A DNA stretch of 56,799 nt from Aphodoplasma sp045592745. Lineage in GTDB: Bacteria; Bacillota; Clostridia; UBA1381; UMGS1253. The stretch spans positions 1 to 56,799 of the forward strand of contig JAZNVH010000012.1 of the NCBI GenBank assembly GCA_045592745.1. The letters run 5' to 3'. The notes under the pieces were generated by a model, which did no database searches, was not told the origin of the DNA, and saw only the letters and a list, made by a program, of their open reading frames with translations. The position numbers and the translations under genes were made by a program. This document shows positions 23,911-32,197 of the stretch, one piece after another (positions within the stretch are counted from its first letter, which is position 1; each line of letters opens with the position of its first letter).

Positions 23911-25986
23911 ATGTTTAGAAAGTTTGAAACAACACTTGCGGGCAGACCGCTCGTAATCGAAACAGGAAAAATGGCACAGCTTGCAAACGGTTCATGTCTT
24001 GTACGCTATGGCGATACAGCAGTGCTTTGTACAGCGACTGCATCGGCAAAACCACGTGATGGAATCGACTTTTTCCCACTCAGCATAAACTTTAAAAAAA
24101 GACTTTACGCAGTTGGTAAGATCCCTGGAAGCTTTATGAAGCGTGAAGGTAAGCCCACAGAAAAGGCAATCCTTACATCGCGTGTTATCGACAGACCGAT
24201 TCGTCCGCTTTTCCCATCTGATTTGAGAAATGACGTTTCTGTCGTTACAACAGTGCTCAGCGTTGAGCAGGACAATCCGCCTGAAATCGCAGCTATGATT
24301 GGTGCTTCTGTTGCAATATCTATTTCGGATATTCCGTTTGCAGGGCCTATCGGCGGTGTTTGGGTTGGTTTGGTTGATGGCGACCTTATTATCAATCCGA
24401 CTGCTGAGCAGCGTGAAAAGAGCATTATGCAGCTTACTGTTGCAGGTACAAAAGAAAAGGTTGTTATGATTGAAGCAGGTGCAAAAGAGGTTGACGAGGA
24501 CACAATGTTTGAGGCAATCAAGTATGCACACGAAGAAATTATTACAATATGCGAATTTATTGATGGTATCGTTGCCGAGATTGGCAAGCCGAAGTTTGAG
24601 TATGAGTCTATAGTTGTTGACCCACAACTTTATGATGATGTAAAAGAGTTTGCTATTGAAAAGGTAAGAGCTGCACTTGATACTGATGACAAAACAGTAC
24701 GTGATGAGCGTATGAAAGTTGTAACAGATGAGGTTGTAGCACATCTTATTGAAAAATATCCTGATATCGAAGAACAAATCGGCGAAGTGCTTTACAAGCT
24801 TCAAAAGTATGTTGTGCGCAGATGGATACTCGACGATGGCAAACGTGTTGACGGACGTAAGCTTGATGAGATAAGACCGCTTGCAGCAGAGGTTGGACTT
24901 TTGCCGCGCGTACACGGTTCAGGTATGTTTACAAGAGGTCAAACACAGGTTCTTACAGCGGCAACGCTCGGACCTTTGGGAGATATACAGAAGCTTGACG
25001 GTATTGATGACGAGGAATCAAAGCGTTATATGCACCATTATAATTTCCCGTCATACAGCGTAGGTGAAACACGTCCTTCGCGTGGTCCTGGCAGACGTGA
25101 AATTGGTCACGGTGCGCTTGCAGAGCGTGCACTTGAGCCTGTAATTCCGTCAGAGGATGAATTCCCCTACGCAATAAGACTTGTTTCCGAGGTATTAAGC
25201 TCAAACGGTTCAACATCACAGGGCAGTATCTGCGGAAGCACACTTGCACTTATGGATGCAGGTGTTCCGATTAAGACTCCTGTCGCAGGTATTTCGTGTG
25301 GTCTTGTAACAGAGGGCGACAGATATATTACAATGGTAGATATCCAGGGTGTTGAGGATTTCTTTGGCGATATGGACTTTAAGGTTGCAGGCAGCAAAAA
25401 GGGTATTACTGCAATCCAGATGGATATCAAAACAGATGGTCTTACCTATGAGATAATCCAGGAGGCACTCAGAAAGACACGTGATGCACGTTACTTTATC
25501 CTTGATGAAGTTATGCTCAAGGAGATTGCAAAGCCGAGATGCGAGCTTTCGGAGTATGCTCCAAAGGTTATTATAATGCATATTGATCCTGAAAAAATCC
25601 GTGACGTTATCGGCAGCGGCGGCAAAGTAATCCAGAAGATTGTTGCAGATACCGGTGCAAAGATTGATATAGAAGATGATGGTCGCGTATTGATATTCTC
25701 ACCAAATCAGGCAGGCGGTACACAGGCACAAAAAATCATTGAAGGTATTGTCAAAGAGCCTGAGGTAGGCGAGGTATACACAGGTAAGGTCGTTCGCATA
25801 ATGCAGTTTGGTGCATTCGTTGAAATCCTTCCCGGCAAGGACGGACTCGTTCATATTTCAAAGCTTGCTAAAGAGCGTGTTGAAAAGGTTGAAGATGTTG
25901 TAAACATTGGCGACGAAATCACTGTAAAGGTTGTTGAAATCGACAAGCAGGGAAGAATTAACCTTTCGCGCAAGGATATGCTGTAA
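23911..25986 (+). CDS. pnp: Polyribonucleotide nucleotidyltransferase (PNPase)
   Basis: 3'-5' phosphorolytic exoribonuclease, 691 aa, full length. Two RNase PH domains (about 10-220 and 310-540) flank a helical linker; the second holds GSICGSTLALMDAGVPI and the active site. A KH domain (about 550-610, VIGSGGKVIQKI) and a C-terminal S1 domain (about 618-690, VVRIMQFGAFVEILPGKDG) bind RNA. Preceded by a long leader stem-loop, suggesting RNase III and PNPase-dependent autoregulation. AAAGAGG is the ribosome site. It ends in a bidirectional terminator. Confidence 0.97.
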   Translation: MFRKFETTLAGRPLVIETGKMAQLANGSCLVRYGDTAVLCTATASAKPRDGIDFFPLSINFKKRLYAVGKIPGSFMKREGKPTEKAILTSRVIDRPIRPLFPSDLRNDVSVVTTVLSVEQDNPPEIAAMIGASVAISISDIPFAGPIGGVWVGLVDGDLIINPTAEQREKSIMQLTVAGTKEKVVMIEAGAKEVDEDTMFEAIKYAHEEIITICEFIDGIVAEIGKPKFEYESIVVDPQLYDDVKEFAIEKVRAALDTDDKTVRDERMKVVTDEVVAHLIEKYPDIEEQIGEVLYKLQKYVVRRWILDDGKRVDGRKLDEIRPLAAEVGLLPRVHGSGMFTRGQTQVLTAATLGPLGDIQKLDGIDDEESKRYMHHYNFPSYSVGETRPSRGPGRREIGHGALAERALEPVIPSEDEFPYAIRLVSEVLSSNGSTSQGSICGSTLALMDAGVPIKTPVAGISCGLVTEGDRYITMVDIQGVEDFFGDMDFKVAGSKKGITAIQMDIKTDGLTYEIIQEALRKTRDARYFILDEVMLKEIAKPRCELSEYAPKVIIMHIDPEKIRDVIGSGGKVIQKIVADTGAKIDIEDDGRVLIFSPNQAGGTQAQKIIEGIVKEPEVGEVYTGKVVRIMQFGAFVEILPGKDGLVHISKLAKERVEKVEDVVNIGDEITVKVVEIDKQGRINLSRKDML

Positions 25987-26000
25987 TCTATAAAGAAATA

Positions 26001-26032
26001 AAAAAAGCGGATACGAGAGTATCCGCTTTTTT
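26001..26032. terminator. Bidirectional terminator between pnp and spoVAE
   Basis: GCGGATAC (26007-26014), GAGA loop, GTATCCGC (26019-26026), with A-run on the left and T-run on the right, so it works for both converging genes. Confidence 0.9.
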
Positions 26033-26043
26033 GTGCGAAAAAC

Positions 26044-26403
26044 TTACTTAGCTTTGGGCTTGAATATAAGAGCAATTAAATATCCAAAAAATACAGCCGC
26101 TGCAATTCCGCCCGCAGAAGCCATAACACCGCCCGTAAATGCGCCCAAAAGACCATTTTCCGAAATTCCCTTTAAAACGCCCTTGCCGAGCGTGTAGCCA
26201 AAGCCTATAATTGGAACTGTTGCGCCTGCGCCTGCAAATTTTACAAGCGGTTCATACAAACCAACCACTGTTAACACTACGCCTATACATACGTATGCAA
26301 CCAAAATTCGTGCAGGGGTAAGCCTTGTTTTGTCTATAAAAACCTGAGCAATAGCACAGAATAATCCGCCTATAATAAAAGCTTTTAAATACATCGGCCA
26401 CAT
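26044..26403 (-). CDS. spoVAE: Stage V sporulation protein AE
   Basis: A 119-aa integral membrane protein with about three to four hydrophobic segments, part of the SpoVA complex in the spore inner membrane that moves dipicolinic acid into the forespore and out on germination. It has the family's GATVPIIGFGYTLGKGV segment. It overlaps the spoVAD stop by one base on the minus strand, so the genes are coupled. Presence marks an endospore former. Confidence 0.92.
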   Translation of the reverse strand: MWPMYLKAFIIGGLFCAIAQVFIDKTRLTPARILVAYVCIGVVLTVVGLYEPLVKFAGAGATVPIIGFGYTLGKGVLKGISENGLLGAFTGGVMASAGGIAAAVFFGYLIALIFKPKAK

Positions 26404-27422
26404 TATGAAAGCCTCCCTTGCACAGTAATTGCGTGGGCGATTCCTGGGATGTTTTCGCCCTGTAAAAGATTTAAAGGACTCATTAGTGCTCCTGTTCCTA
26501 TAAACAGTATGCGATTTAGTTTGCCTTTCTTTATCATATCAAGAAGATATGAACAAAAAACAATTGCACTGCAACCGCAGCCGCTTCCGCCCGCATGGAC
26601 GTCCTGGGTATTCGTATCAAAAACCATTTTTCCGCAGTCATTATAATTTTTTGATATGTCATAGCCTGATGCACACACAAGCTCGCACGTGATATCAGCG
26701 CCTACTGATGCCAAATCGCCCGTTACAATAAGATCATAATCATCGGGTGTAAAGCCTGTGTCTTCAAAATGAGTAACTATCGTGTCAACCGCTGCAGGTG
26801 CCATGGCAGCGCCCATATTGTTTGCATCATTAATTCCCATATCAATAATTTTTCCTGTGGTAACATGGGTTATATATGGCCCGTTTCCTTCATTGCTGAC
26901 AACGATTGCGCCCGAGCCCGTAACTGTCCATTGTGCTGTGGGGGGACGCTGACCGCCATATTCAAGAGGGAAGCGGTATTGTTTTTCGGATGAACAAAAA
27001 TGACTTGAAGTCATAGCTATGGCGTTATCTGCATATCCACCGTCGACAGCCATAGCGGCAAGAGCGCTGCTTTGCGCCATGGTTGAACACGCTCCGTATA
27101 ATCCAAAAAACGGCAAATCGGTATTTTTCATGGCATAGTGAGAGCCTGTGCATTGATTTAACAAATCGCCTGCAAAAACGTAGTCGATTTTGCTTAAAGG
27201 AAGATTTGATTTTTCAATGGCCTTTTGAAATGTCATTTTTTGAAGCTTACTTTCGGCTTTTTCCCATGTCTGTTCACCATAGAGGTCGTTTTCCAATATT
27301 TCATCATAGTATTTTGCAAGAGGGCCTTCGCCTTCTTTTACACCTGCAATTGCTGCGCTTGCTATAATTGATGGCGGATTTTGAAAGGCTATGCTTGCTC
27401 TTCCAAGACGTTTTACGGCCAT
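26403..27422 (-). CDS. spoVAD: Stage V sporulation protein AD
   Basis: SpoVAD, 339 aa, a thiolase-fold protein of the SpoVA channel that binds dipicolinic acid. Family blocks visible are GLYGACSTMAQSSALAA, SSHFCSSEKQYRFPLEYGGQRPP (longer run not quoted in full) and the C-terminal GCGCSAIVF. Expressed in the forespore in other clostridia. GAAAGGAAG lies upstream on the minus strand. The usual first gene of the set, spoVAC, is absent: the next gene upstream is superoxide reductase. Confidence 0.95.
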   Translation of the reverse strand: MAVKRLGRASIAFQNPPSIIASAAIAGVKEGEGPLAKYYDEILENDLYGEQTWEKAESKLQKMTFQKAIEKSNLPLSKIDYVFAGDLLNQCTGSHYAMKNTDLPFFGLYGACSTMAQSSALAAMAVDGGYADNAIAMTSSHFCSSEKQYRFPLEYGGQRPPTAQWTVTGSGAIVVSNEGNGPYITHVTTGKIIDMGINDANNMGAAMAPAAVDTIVTHFEDTGFTPDDYDLIVTGDLASVGADITCELVCASGYDISKNYNDCGKMVFDTNTQDVHAGGSGCGCSAIVFCSYLLDMIKKGKLNRILFIGTGALMSPLNLLQGENIPGIAHAITVQGRLS

Positions 27423-27466
27423 AAAAAATCTTCCTTTCCTTGCCTCAAAAATGTTTTATATTCTGA

Positions 27467-27877
27467 TTAGTCTATATCTGTTTTCCAAAAACCGTGAAGA
27501 TTACAAAATGCGTATGCTGCTATCGCTTTGTCGCCTTCTGCAAGCAAAAATTCAACTACGGGCTCATCTGTGTGTGAGAGGTTAATTCTTTGACATCCAC
27601 GCTTTGTTTGAAGATATACAAAACCTATGGAGTGTTTTTCTTCCATGGGATGATATATGCTACCAACTGCGACAATTATCTTGTTTTTATCCTTTTTTAT
27701 TACGGGCAAATGCTTTTCTGCGATATCCTCGGCATCTTTTACAAGAAGCTTTGACATAGCCTTTTCACAACATGAAATTTCACAATTCTTTCCGCCACGT
27801 ATAACCTCGACTATGTGGTCGCAATGGTTTGATGCAAAAAATACAGGTTCATCTTTTTTAAAAATATTTTTAATCAT
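27467..27877 (-). CDS. Superoxide reductase (desulfoferrodoxin family)
   Basis: A 136-aa desulfoferrodoxin-family protein that reduces superoxide to peroxide in anaerobes. The catalytic FeHis4Cys site is intact by sequence: HLPV, YHPM and KHSIGF histidines plus the C-terminal CNLHGFW. The N-terminal FeCys4 domain is altered: the first expected Cys is Ser16 (S-x-x-C19), while C36-C37 remain and an extra C32 is present. I chose the start at 27877 because CGGAGAG lies upstream on the minus strand. It starts 13 nt after the rubrerythrin stop, a functional pair: peroxide from this enzyme is the rubrerythrin substrate. Confidence 0.9.
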   Translation of the reverse strand: MIKNIFKKDEPVFFASNHCDHIVEVIRGGKNCEISCCEKAMSKLLVKDAEDIAEKHLPVIKKDKNKIIVAVGSIYHPMEEKHSIGFVYLQTKRGCQRINLSHTDEPVVEFLLAEGDKAIAAYAFCNLHGFWKTDID

Positions 27878-27890
27878 ATCTACTCTCCGT

Positions 27891-28487
27891 TTATTCTTGG
27901 TATGGTGCAAGTGAAAGCTTTATAAAATAGCCCTGGTTGTGCTCACATACAGGGCATTTTGATGGAGCTTTTGTGCCTGTATAAACATATCCGCAGTTAA
28001 GACACATCCAACCCGTTTCAACGTCAGATATGAACAGTTTATTATTTTCGAGCATATCTGCAAATTTTTTGAAGCGATCACCATGTGTTTTTTCTATTTC
28101 TGCTATCATATTAAAAGATGCAGCAACGTTTGTAAAACCTTCCTGCGAGGCAACGTTTGCAAAGTTTTTGTATACGGGGTCATGTTCCTCGTATTCATTG
28201 TGTACGGCTGATTGCAAAAGCTTTAAAACGTCGTCGTGTGCGTCGACGGGATAACTACCATCAATGCTGACTGTTTCGCCTAAAAGCTCGGTCAAATGGT
28301 TATAAAAAATTTCGGCATGTTCTTTTTCCTGACCTGCGGTAAAGGTGAAAATAGCTTCAATTACTTCAAGACCATGCTTTTTTGCAGTAGATGCTGCAAA
28401 GGTATAGCGGTTTCTTGCCTGACTTTCGCCTGCAAATGCACGCATAAGATTTTTTGCGGTTTCGCTTGTTTTAAAATCAACTGACAT
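27891..28487 (-). CDS. Rubrerythrin
   Basis: A 198-aa rubrerythrin: an N-terminal ferritin-like diiron domain (about 1-145, with GQEKEHAEIF and IEKTHGDRF supplying ligands) and a C-terminal rubredoxin domain (CLNCGYVYTG ... CPVC). It acts as NAD(P)H-linked peroxidase in anaerobes. The start at 28487 has TTGGAG upstream. A near-consensus PerR box lies at 28565-28579. Forms an operon with superoxide reductase. Confidence 0.94.
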   Translation of the reverse strand: MSVDFKTSETAKNLMRAFAGESQARNRYTFAASTAKKHGLEVIEAIFTFTAGQEKEHAEIFYNHLTELLGETVSIDGSYPVDAHDDVLKLLQSAVHNEYEEHDPVYKNFANVASQEGFTNVAASFNMIAEIEKTHGDRFKKFADMLENNKLFISDVETGWMCLNCGYVYTGTKAPSKCPVCEHNQGYFIKLSLAPYQE

Positions 28488-28564
28488 AGTAAAAACTCCA
28501 ATCATAAAATTTTTTGACATAAGTCTTTTATAAAATATTGCGTTAGTATTATTTGCAGAAGAAA

Positions 28565-28579
28565 ATATAATTATTACAA
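28565..28579 (-). promoter_or_regulatory. PerR-box-like operator upstream of rubrerythrin
   Basis: ATATAATTATTACAA matches 13 of 15 positions of the Firmicute PerR box (TTATAATTATTATAA) and sits about 80 nt upstream of the rubrerythrin start. A Fur/PerR-family gene is 2.5 kb away. Binding is predicted, not shown. Confidence 0.6.
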
Positions 28580-28600
28580 AAAAGTAATAATCTATAGAAT

Positions 28601-28635
28601 AAAAAAAGCGACCAAGTAAAAAACTCAGTCGCTTT
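28601..28635 (-). terminator. Terminator of fba
   Basis: Stem AAGCGACTGAG / CTTGGTCGCTT read on the minus strand, with two G-U pairs, followed by a T-tract (A-run at 28601-28607 here). Confidence 0.85.
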
Positions 28636-28652
28636 GTGACTTAATATAAAAC

Positions 28653-29588
28653 TTACGCTTTGCCGTCACAGCCTAAAACATTTTTAATCTTCTTTTCAAC
28701 TAAATCCATAATAGCCTCTCTCGCGGGCTTTAGATACTGTCTTGGGTCAAAGTGTGACGGATTTTCATTAAGGTATTTTCTTATTGATGCTGTCATTGCA
28801 AGACGCAAGTCAGAGTCAATGTTGATTTTGCACACAGCAGATTTTGCAGCCTGACGAAGCATTTCTTCAGGAATACCGATTGCATCTGGCATCTGACCCC
28901 CATTTGCGTTAATCATATCGACGTACTCAGGAATAACAGATGATGCGCCGTGAAGTACGATAGGGAAGCCCGGAAGCTTCTTTGATACTTCTTCTAAAAT
29001 ATCAAATCTGAGCTGTGGCTTTTGACCCGGCTTGAATTTGTATGCACCGTGGCTTGTTCCAATTGCAATTGCAAGTGAATCAACACCTGTGCGAGTAACA
29101 AAATCTATAACCTCTTCAGGTCTTGTATATGAAGCGTCCTCTGCTGAAACGTTTACATCATCTTCAACACCTGCAAGTCTTCCAAGTTCGCCTTCTACAA
29201 CAGCGCCTCTTGCGTGGGCATATTCAACGACCTTTTTTGTAAGCGCAATATTTTCTTCGTAGGGAAGATGTGAGCCGTCAATCATAACAGATGTAAAACC
29301 ACCATCAATACACGATTTGCAAAGCTCAAAAGAATCGCCGTGGTCAAGGTGAAGTGCAATCGGGAGATTGGTTTCTTCAATAGCAGCCTCGACAAGCTTT
29401 ACAAGATATGTGTGGTTGGCATATTTTCTTGCGCCTGCAGAAACCTGCAAAATCAGGGGAGCGTTGACTTTTTTTGCAGCTTCTGTAATACCCTGAATCA
29501 TTTCCATATTGTTTACGTTAAAAGCGCCGATAGCGTAACCGCCTTCGTAAGCTTTTTTGAACATTTCCTTAGTTGTTACCAATGACAT
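28653..29588 (-). CDS. fba: Class II fructose-1,6-bisphosphate aldolase
   Basis: Zinc-dependent aldolase of glycolysis/gluconeogenesis, 311 aa, normal length. HLDHGDS (zinc and catalytic residues), VEGELGRLAG and the LHGASSV segment are all present. AAGGAGTGA precedes the ATG on the minus strand, with a promoter at 29622-29650 and a terminator downstream, so it is monocistronic. With the 6-phosphofructokinase at the window end it reflects an active glycolysis. Confidence 0.96.
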   Translation of the reverse strand: MSLVTTKEMFKKAYEGGYAIGAFNVNNMEMIQGITEAAKKVNAPLILQVSAGARKYANHTYLVKLVEAAIEETNLPIALHLDHGDSFELCKSCIDGGFTSVMIDGSHLPYEENIALTKKVVEYAHARGAVVEGELGRLAGVEDDVNVSAEDASYTRPEEVIDFVTRTGVDSLAIAIGTSHGAYKFKPGQKPQLRFDILEEVSKKLPGFPIVLHGASSVIPEYVDMINANGGQMPDAIGIPEEMLRQAAKSAVCKINIDSDLRLAMTASIRKYLNENPSHFDPRQYLKPAREAIMDLVEKKIKNVLGCDGKA

Positions 29589-29621
29589 AAAATCACTCCT
29601 TAAATTTATTTTCTATATAAG

Positions 29622-29650
29622 ATTATACCACTAAAACGCAAAAATACAAG
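29622..29650 (-). promoter_or_regulatory. Promoter of fba
   Basis: Minus strand: TTGTAT (complement 29645-29650), 17-nt spacer, TATAAT (complement 29622-29627), about 35 nt upstream of the fba ATG. Confidence 0.7.
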
Positions 29651-29764
29651 TGGTTTGTTAAAAATTTTTCAATCTATATAAATTATTTTCAGTTTTAGGG
29701 TAAAAAAATATTTGTACTGTTTATATGGAACAGGTAAAATTTTTATGCTTTGATAAAATAATTT

Positions 29765-29793
29765 TTGACATACGCGCTAAAAGGGAGTATAAT
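29765..29793 (+). promoter_or_regulatory. Consensus promoter of corA
   Basis: TTGACA (29765-29770), 17-nt spacer, TATAAT (29788-29793): a full consensus match, predicted start near 29800, leaving a 217-nt untranslated leader. Confidence 0.85.
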
Positions 29794-29799
29794 AGTACA

Positions 29800-30016
29800 G
29801 TAAAGGAGTTTTGTCCTAAAAAAGTAAGGAGGTTGTTAATATTATGGGTAGTGACCCGTACGTCAGTAGAAACGTAGTAAAACAGAATATTAATCCCATA
29901 TCAGCCTTTTTCTTTTTGGGCCGCATCGTATAAAAAATATGACGCCTGCTTGAATTCATATAAGAAGGTTTTTTGTGTGTGGGATTATAAAATCTTAAAG
30001 AAAGCAGGTGGCAAAA
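29800..30016 (+). promoter_or_regulatory. Structured 5' leader of corA, candidate riboswitch or metal-responsive RNA
   Basis: A three-way junction is visible: P1 TTAATATT (29836-29843)/AATATTAA (29886-29893) encloses P2 GGGT/ACCC (29846-29857) and P3 TACGT/ACGTA (29859-29876). Further on, CCTGCTT (29945-29951) can pair with AAGAAGG (29962-29968), which is followed by six T (terminator-like), or with AAGCAGG (30002-30008), which is part of the ribosome site. These mutually exclusive helices look like an expression platform. I did not recognise an M-box, yybP-ykoY or other named class. Confidence 0.5.
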
Positions 30017-30949
30017 ATGTTTAAAATTTATCGTACAGACGATGAACAGATTAATGAAATTGAAAAATATGAACCAGACTGCTGGATTCATATGGTTGCG
30101 CCGACAAGTCAGGAGCTTTCGGATGTTTGTGAACAAACGGGAGCGGAAATAGACTTTTTGCGTGCGCCTCTTGATGAGGAAGAACGTTCACGTATTGAAA
30201 CGGAAAATAACCAGACTCTTATACTTGTTGACACAGTATTTGCCCAAACAGATGATGACGAAGAAGAGTACGTCACAATACCAATGGGTATCGTTTTGAT
30301 GGAAAAGTGCATTATTACAGTGTGTCTTAAGGATGTGCCGGTGCTGCGCGATTTTGTAAAAGGACGCGTAAGAAGCTTTTCAACAAAAAAGAGAAGCAGA
30401 TTTATATTGCAGGTGCTTTACAGAAACGCTGTTCGTTTCCTATATTATCTTAGAAAAATTGACAGAAAAAGCAATTATATAGAAGATGAGCTTCATAAGT
30501 CGATGAAAAATAAAGAGCTTATATCGATGTTTAAGCTTGAAAAGAGCCTTGTATATTTTTCGACCTCGCTCAAAGGTAATGAGGCAGTGCTTGAAAGACT
30601 TTTGCGAATGAGCTTTATAAGGCAGTATCCCGATGACACAGATTTGCTTGAAGATGTAATTATAGAAAATAAACAGGCGATTGAAATGTGTACAATATAC
30701 CGTGATATTTTGTCCGGAACAATGAATGCGCTTGCATCGCTTATATCAAATAATCTTAATGTTGTGATGAAAATTCTTACGCTTATAACGATTATTATGA
30801 CAATACCGACTATTATAGCAAGCCTTTGGGGAATGAACGTTGCAGTTCCGTTTGGAAACAATCCGGCAGGTTTTTGGATTGTTGTTGGAATTTGTGGTTT
30901 GTTTTCTGTAGTTGCTGCAATTATCATGCGAAGAAAAAAGATGTTTTAA
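30017..30949 (+). CDS. corA: CorA-family divalent metal (Mg2+) transporter
   Basis: A 310-aa CorA-family pentameric metal channel: a soluble alpha-beta N-terminal funnel (about 1-245) and two C-terminal membrane helices, the first ending in the selectivity motif GMN (272-274), the second near 285-303, then a basic tail. ATG 30017 was preferred to GTG 30008 because AGGTGG then lies 6 nt upstream as ribosome site. Expression is likely controlled by the leader RNA. Whether Mg2+ or another divalent cation is moved cannot be told from sequence. Confidence 0.93.
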   Translation: MFKIYRTDDEQINEIEKYEPDCWIHMVAPTSQELSDVCEQTGAEIDFLRAPLDEEERSRIETENNQTLILVDTVFAQTDDDEEEYVTIPMGIVLMEKCIITVCLKDVPVLRDFVKGRVRSFSTKKRSRFILQVLYRNAVRFLYYLRKIDRKSNYIEDELHKSMKNKELISMFKLEKSLVYFSTSLKGNEAVLERLLRMSFIRQYPDDTDLLEDVIIENKQAIEMCTIYRDILSGTMNALASLISNNLNVVMKILTLITIIMTIPTIIASLWGMNVAVPFGNNPAGFWIVVGICGLFSVVAAIIMRRKKMF

Positions 30950-31042
30950 CATAGAAATATTGATTAGAAACGCAAGTGATTTTGTTAAAAATTGCTTGCG
31001 TTTTATAATTTGTAAAAAAATTAAAAATATTTCAAAAAAGTG

Positions 31043-31082
31043 TTGACAGACAAAAAATGATATGTTATTATAATATTGTAAT
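31043..31082 (+). promoter_or_regulatory. Promoter and candidate autoregulatory operator of the PerR/Fur gene
   Basis: TTGACA (31043-31048) and TATTAT (31066-31071) are 17 nt apart. The near-palindrome ATTATAATATTGTAAT (31067-31082, 14 of 16 positions symmetrical) overlaps the -10, a typical place for a Fur-family repressor to control its own gene. Confidence 0.6.
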
Positions 31083-31122
31083 CAGTACAAAAATAAAATG
31101 AATTCAAAAAAGGAGGGGTGTT

Positions 31123-31521
31123 ATGAATGCAGTAGAAATGCTTCAAAAAAAGGGAATTAGACCTTCTATTATAAGGATAATGGTTCTCGAGTATCTTTTG
31201 GAGCATAGAACACATCCGACTGTTGAAGAGGTTTATGAAGCGTTACTTGTGAAAGCTCCTACTATTTCAAAGACATCTATTTATAACACGTTGCACCTTC
31301 TGGCCCAAAATGATATTATTTTGGAAATAACAATCGATCCTGCGAAGGTGAGATATGATGCAGACACTACGCTTCATGGTCATTTCAAGTGTGATAATTG
31401 CCTTGATATATGGGATTTTGCAGTAGGTCAGGTTCAAACTTCTCTGTCAAAAGAGTTTGATATAAAAACAAAAGAAATTTATTTCACAGGTTTGTGCGAT
31501 AAATGTAAAAATGTTAATTAA
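31123..31521 (+). CDS. Fur-family transcriptional regulator, PerR-like
   Basis: A 132-aa Fur-superfamily repressor. N-terminal winged helix (about 1-82, RPSIIRIMVLEYLLEHRTHP, TSIYNTLHLL), then the metal-binding dimer domain with HGHFKCDNC and the second zinc pair CDKC near the end. Residues and neighbours (rubrerythrins, ferritin, superoxide reductase) favour PerR over Fur, but I cannot decide metal or peroxide sensing from sequence alone. AGGAGGGG precedes the ATG. It likely leads a transcript with reverse rubrerythrin (31-nt gap). Confidence 0.88.
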   Translation: MNAVEMLQKKGIRPSIIRIMVLEYLLEHRTHPTVEEVYEALLVKAPTISKTSIYNTLHLLAQNDIILEITIDPAKVRYDADTTLHGHFKCDNCLDIWDFAVGQVQTSLSKEFDIKTKEIYFTGLCDKCKNVN

Positions 31522-31552
31522 AAAATGTATATTTTAAGAGGAGGATTTTGTT

Positions 31553-32140
31553 ATGAAAAAGTTTGTATGTTCAGTATGCGGTTATGTTCACGAGGGGGAT
31601 ACTCCACCGGCGGCTTGTCCGGTATGTAAAGTTCCGGCAGAAAAGTTTAAGGAAATGGAAGTTGGTGCAGCTTTGGCAGCAGAGCATGAATATGGTGTTT
31701 ATGCAAAGACTGTAAAGAATAATCCTGATATCAGCGAAGAAGATAAAAAATATATTTTTGAGCAGCTTATGGCTAATTTTAACGGCGAATGTGCAGAGGT
31801 TGGCATGTATCTTTGCATGGCAAGAATTGCCCATAGAGAAGGCTATCCCGAGGTAGGACTTTATTGGGAAAAGGCCGCTTATGAAGAAGCAGAGCACGCA
31901 GCTAAGTTTGCAGAGCTTTTGGGCGAGGACCTTGAGCCTAATATGAAGGCTACAACAAAGGATAACCTCAAATGGAGAGTTGATTGTGAGTACGGCGCAA
32001 CTCAGGGCAAGTTTGACCTTGCTTCATGCGCTAAGAAAAACGGCCTTGATGCTATACATGATACAGTGCATGAAATGGCTCGCGACGAAGCTCGACACGG
32101 TAAAGGTTTGGAAGGACTTCTTAACAGATATTTCAAATAA
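31553..32140 (+). CDS. Reverse rubrerythrin
   Basis: A 195-aa reverse rubrerythrin: the rubredoxin-like domain is N-terminal (C6, C9, C22, C25) and the ferritin-like diiron domain follows (NFNGECAEVGMY, EEAEHAAKF, ARDEARHG). In clostridia such proteins are peroxide/oxygen scavengers under PerR control. AGAGGAGG is the ribosome site. It is the second rubrerythrin in the window and differs in domain order from the one at 27891. Confidence 0.92.
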   Translation: MKKFVCSVCGYVHEGDTPPAACPVCKVPAEKFKEMEVGAALAAEHEYGVYAKTVKNNPDISEEDKKYIFEQLMANFNGECAEVGMYLCMARIAHREGYPEVGLYWEKAAYEEAEHAAKFAELLGEDLEPNMKATTKDNLKWRVDCEYGATQGKFDLASCAKKNGLDAIHDTVHEMARDEARHGKGLEGLLNRYFK

Positions 32141-32150
32141 TATACGAAAT

Positions 32151-32174
32151 GGGCGTCCGCAAGAACGGACGCCC
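32151..32174 (+). other. Intercistronic hairpin between reverse rubrerythrin and ferritin
   Basis: Perfect 9-bp GC-rich stem GGGCGTCCG / CGGACGCCC with a CAAGAA loop. No T-tract follows, so it is better read as an mRNA-stabilising or partial-termination element between co-transcribed genes. Confidence 0.55.
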
Positions 32175-32197
32175 GTATTAAAAAGGAGGAACGATAT

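Noticed and set aside
23992..24915. A 307-aa open frame antisense to pnp
   Set aside because: It lies wholly inside pnp, has a composition (Cys, Asn, His, Lys-rich) typical of an antisense shadow, no ribosome site and no family features.
29800..30016. M-box or yybP-ykoY riboswitch before corA
   Set aside because: I could not find the conserved core sequences of either class; the structure seen is a different three-way junction.
32151..32174. Terminator between reverse rubrerythrin and ferritin
   Set aside because: The stem is strong but lacks a T-tract, so it is listed as an intercistronic hairpin.
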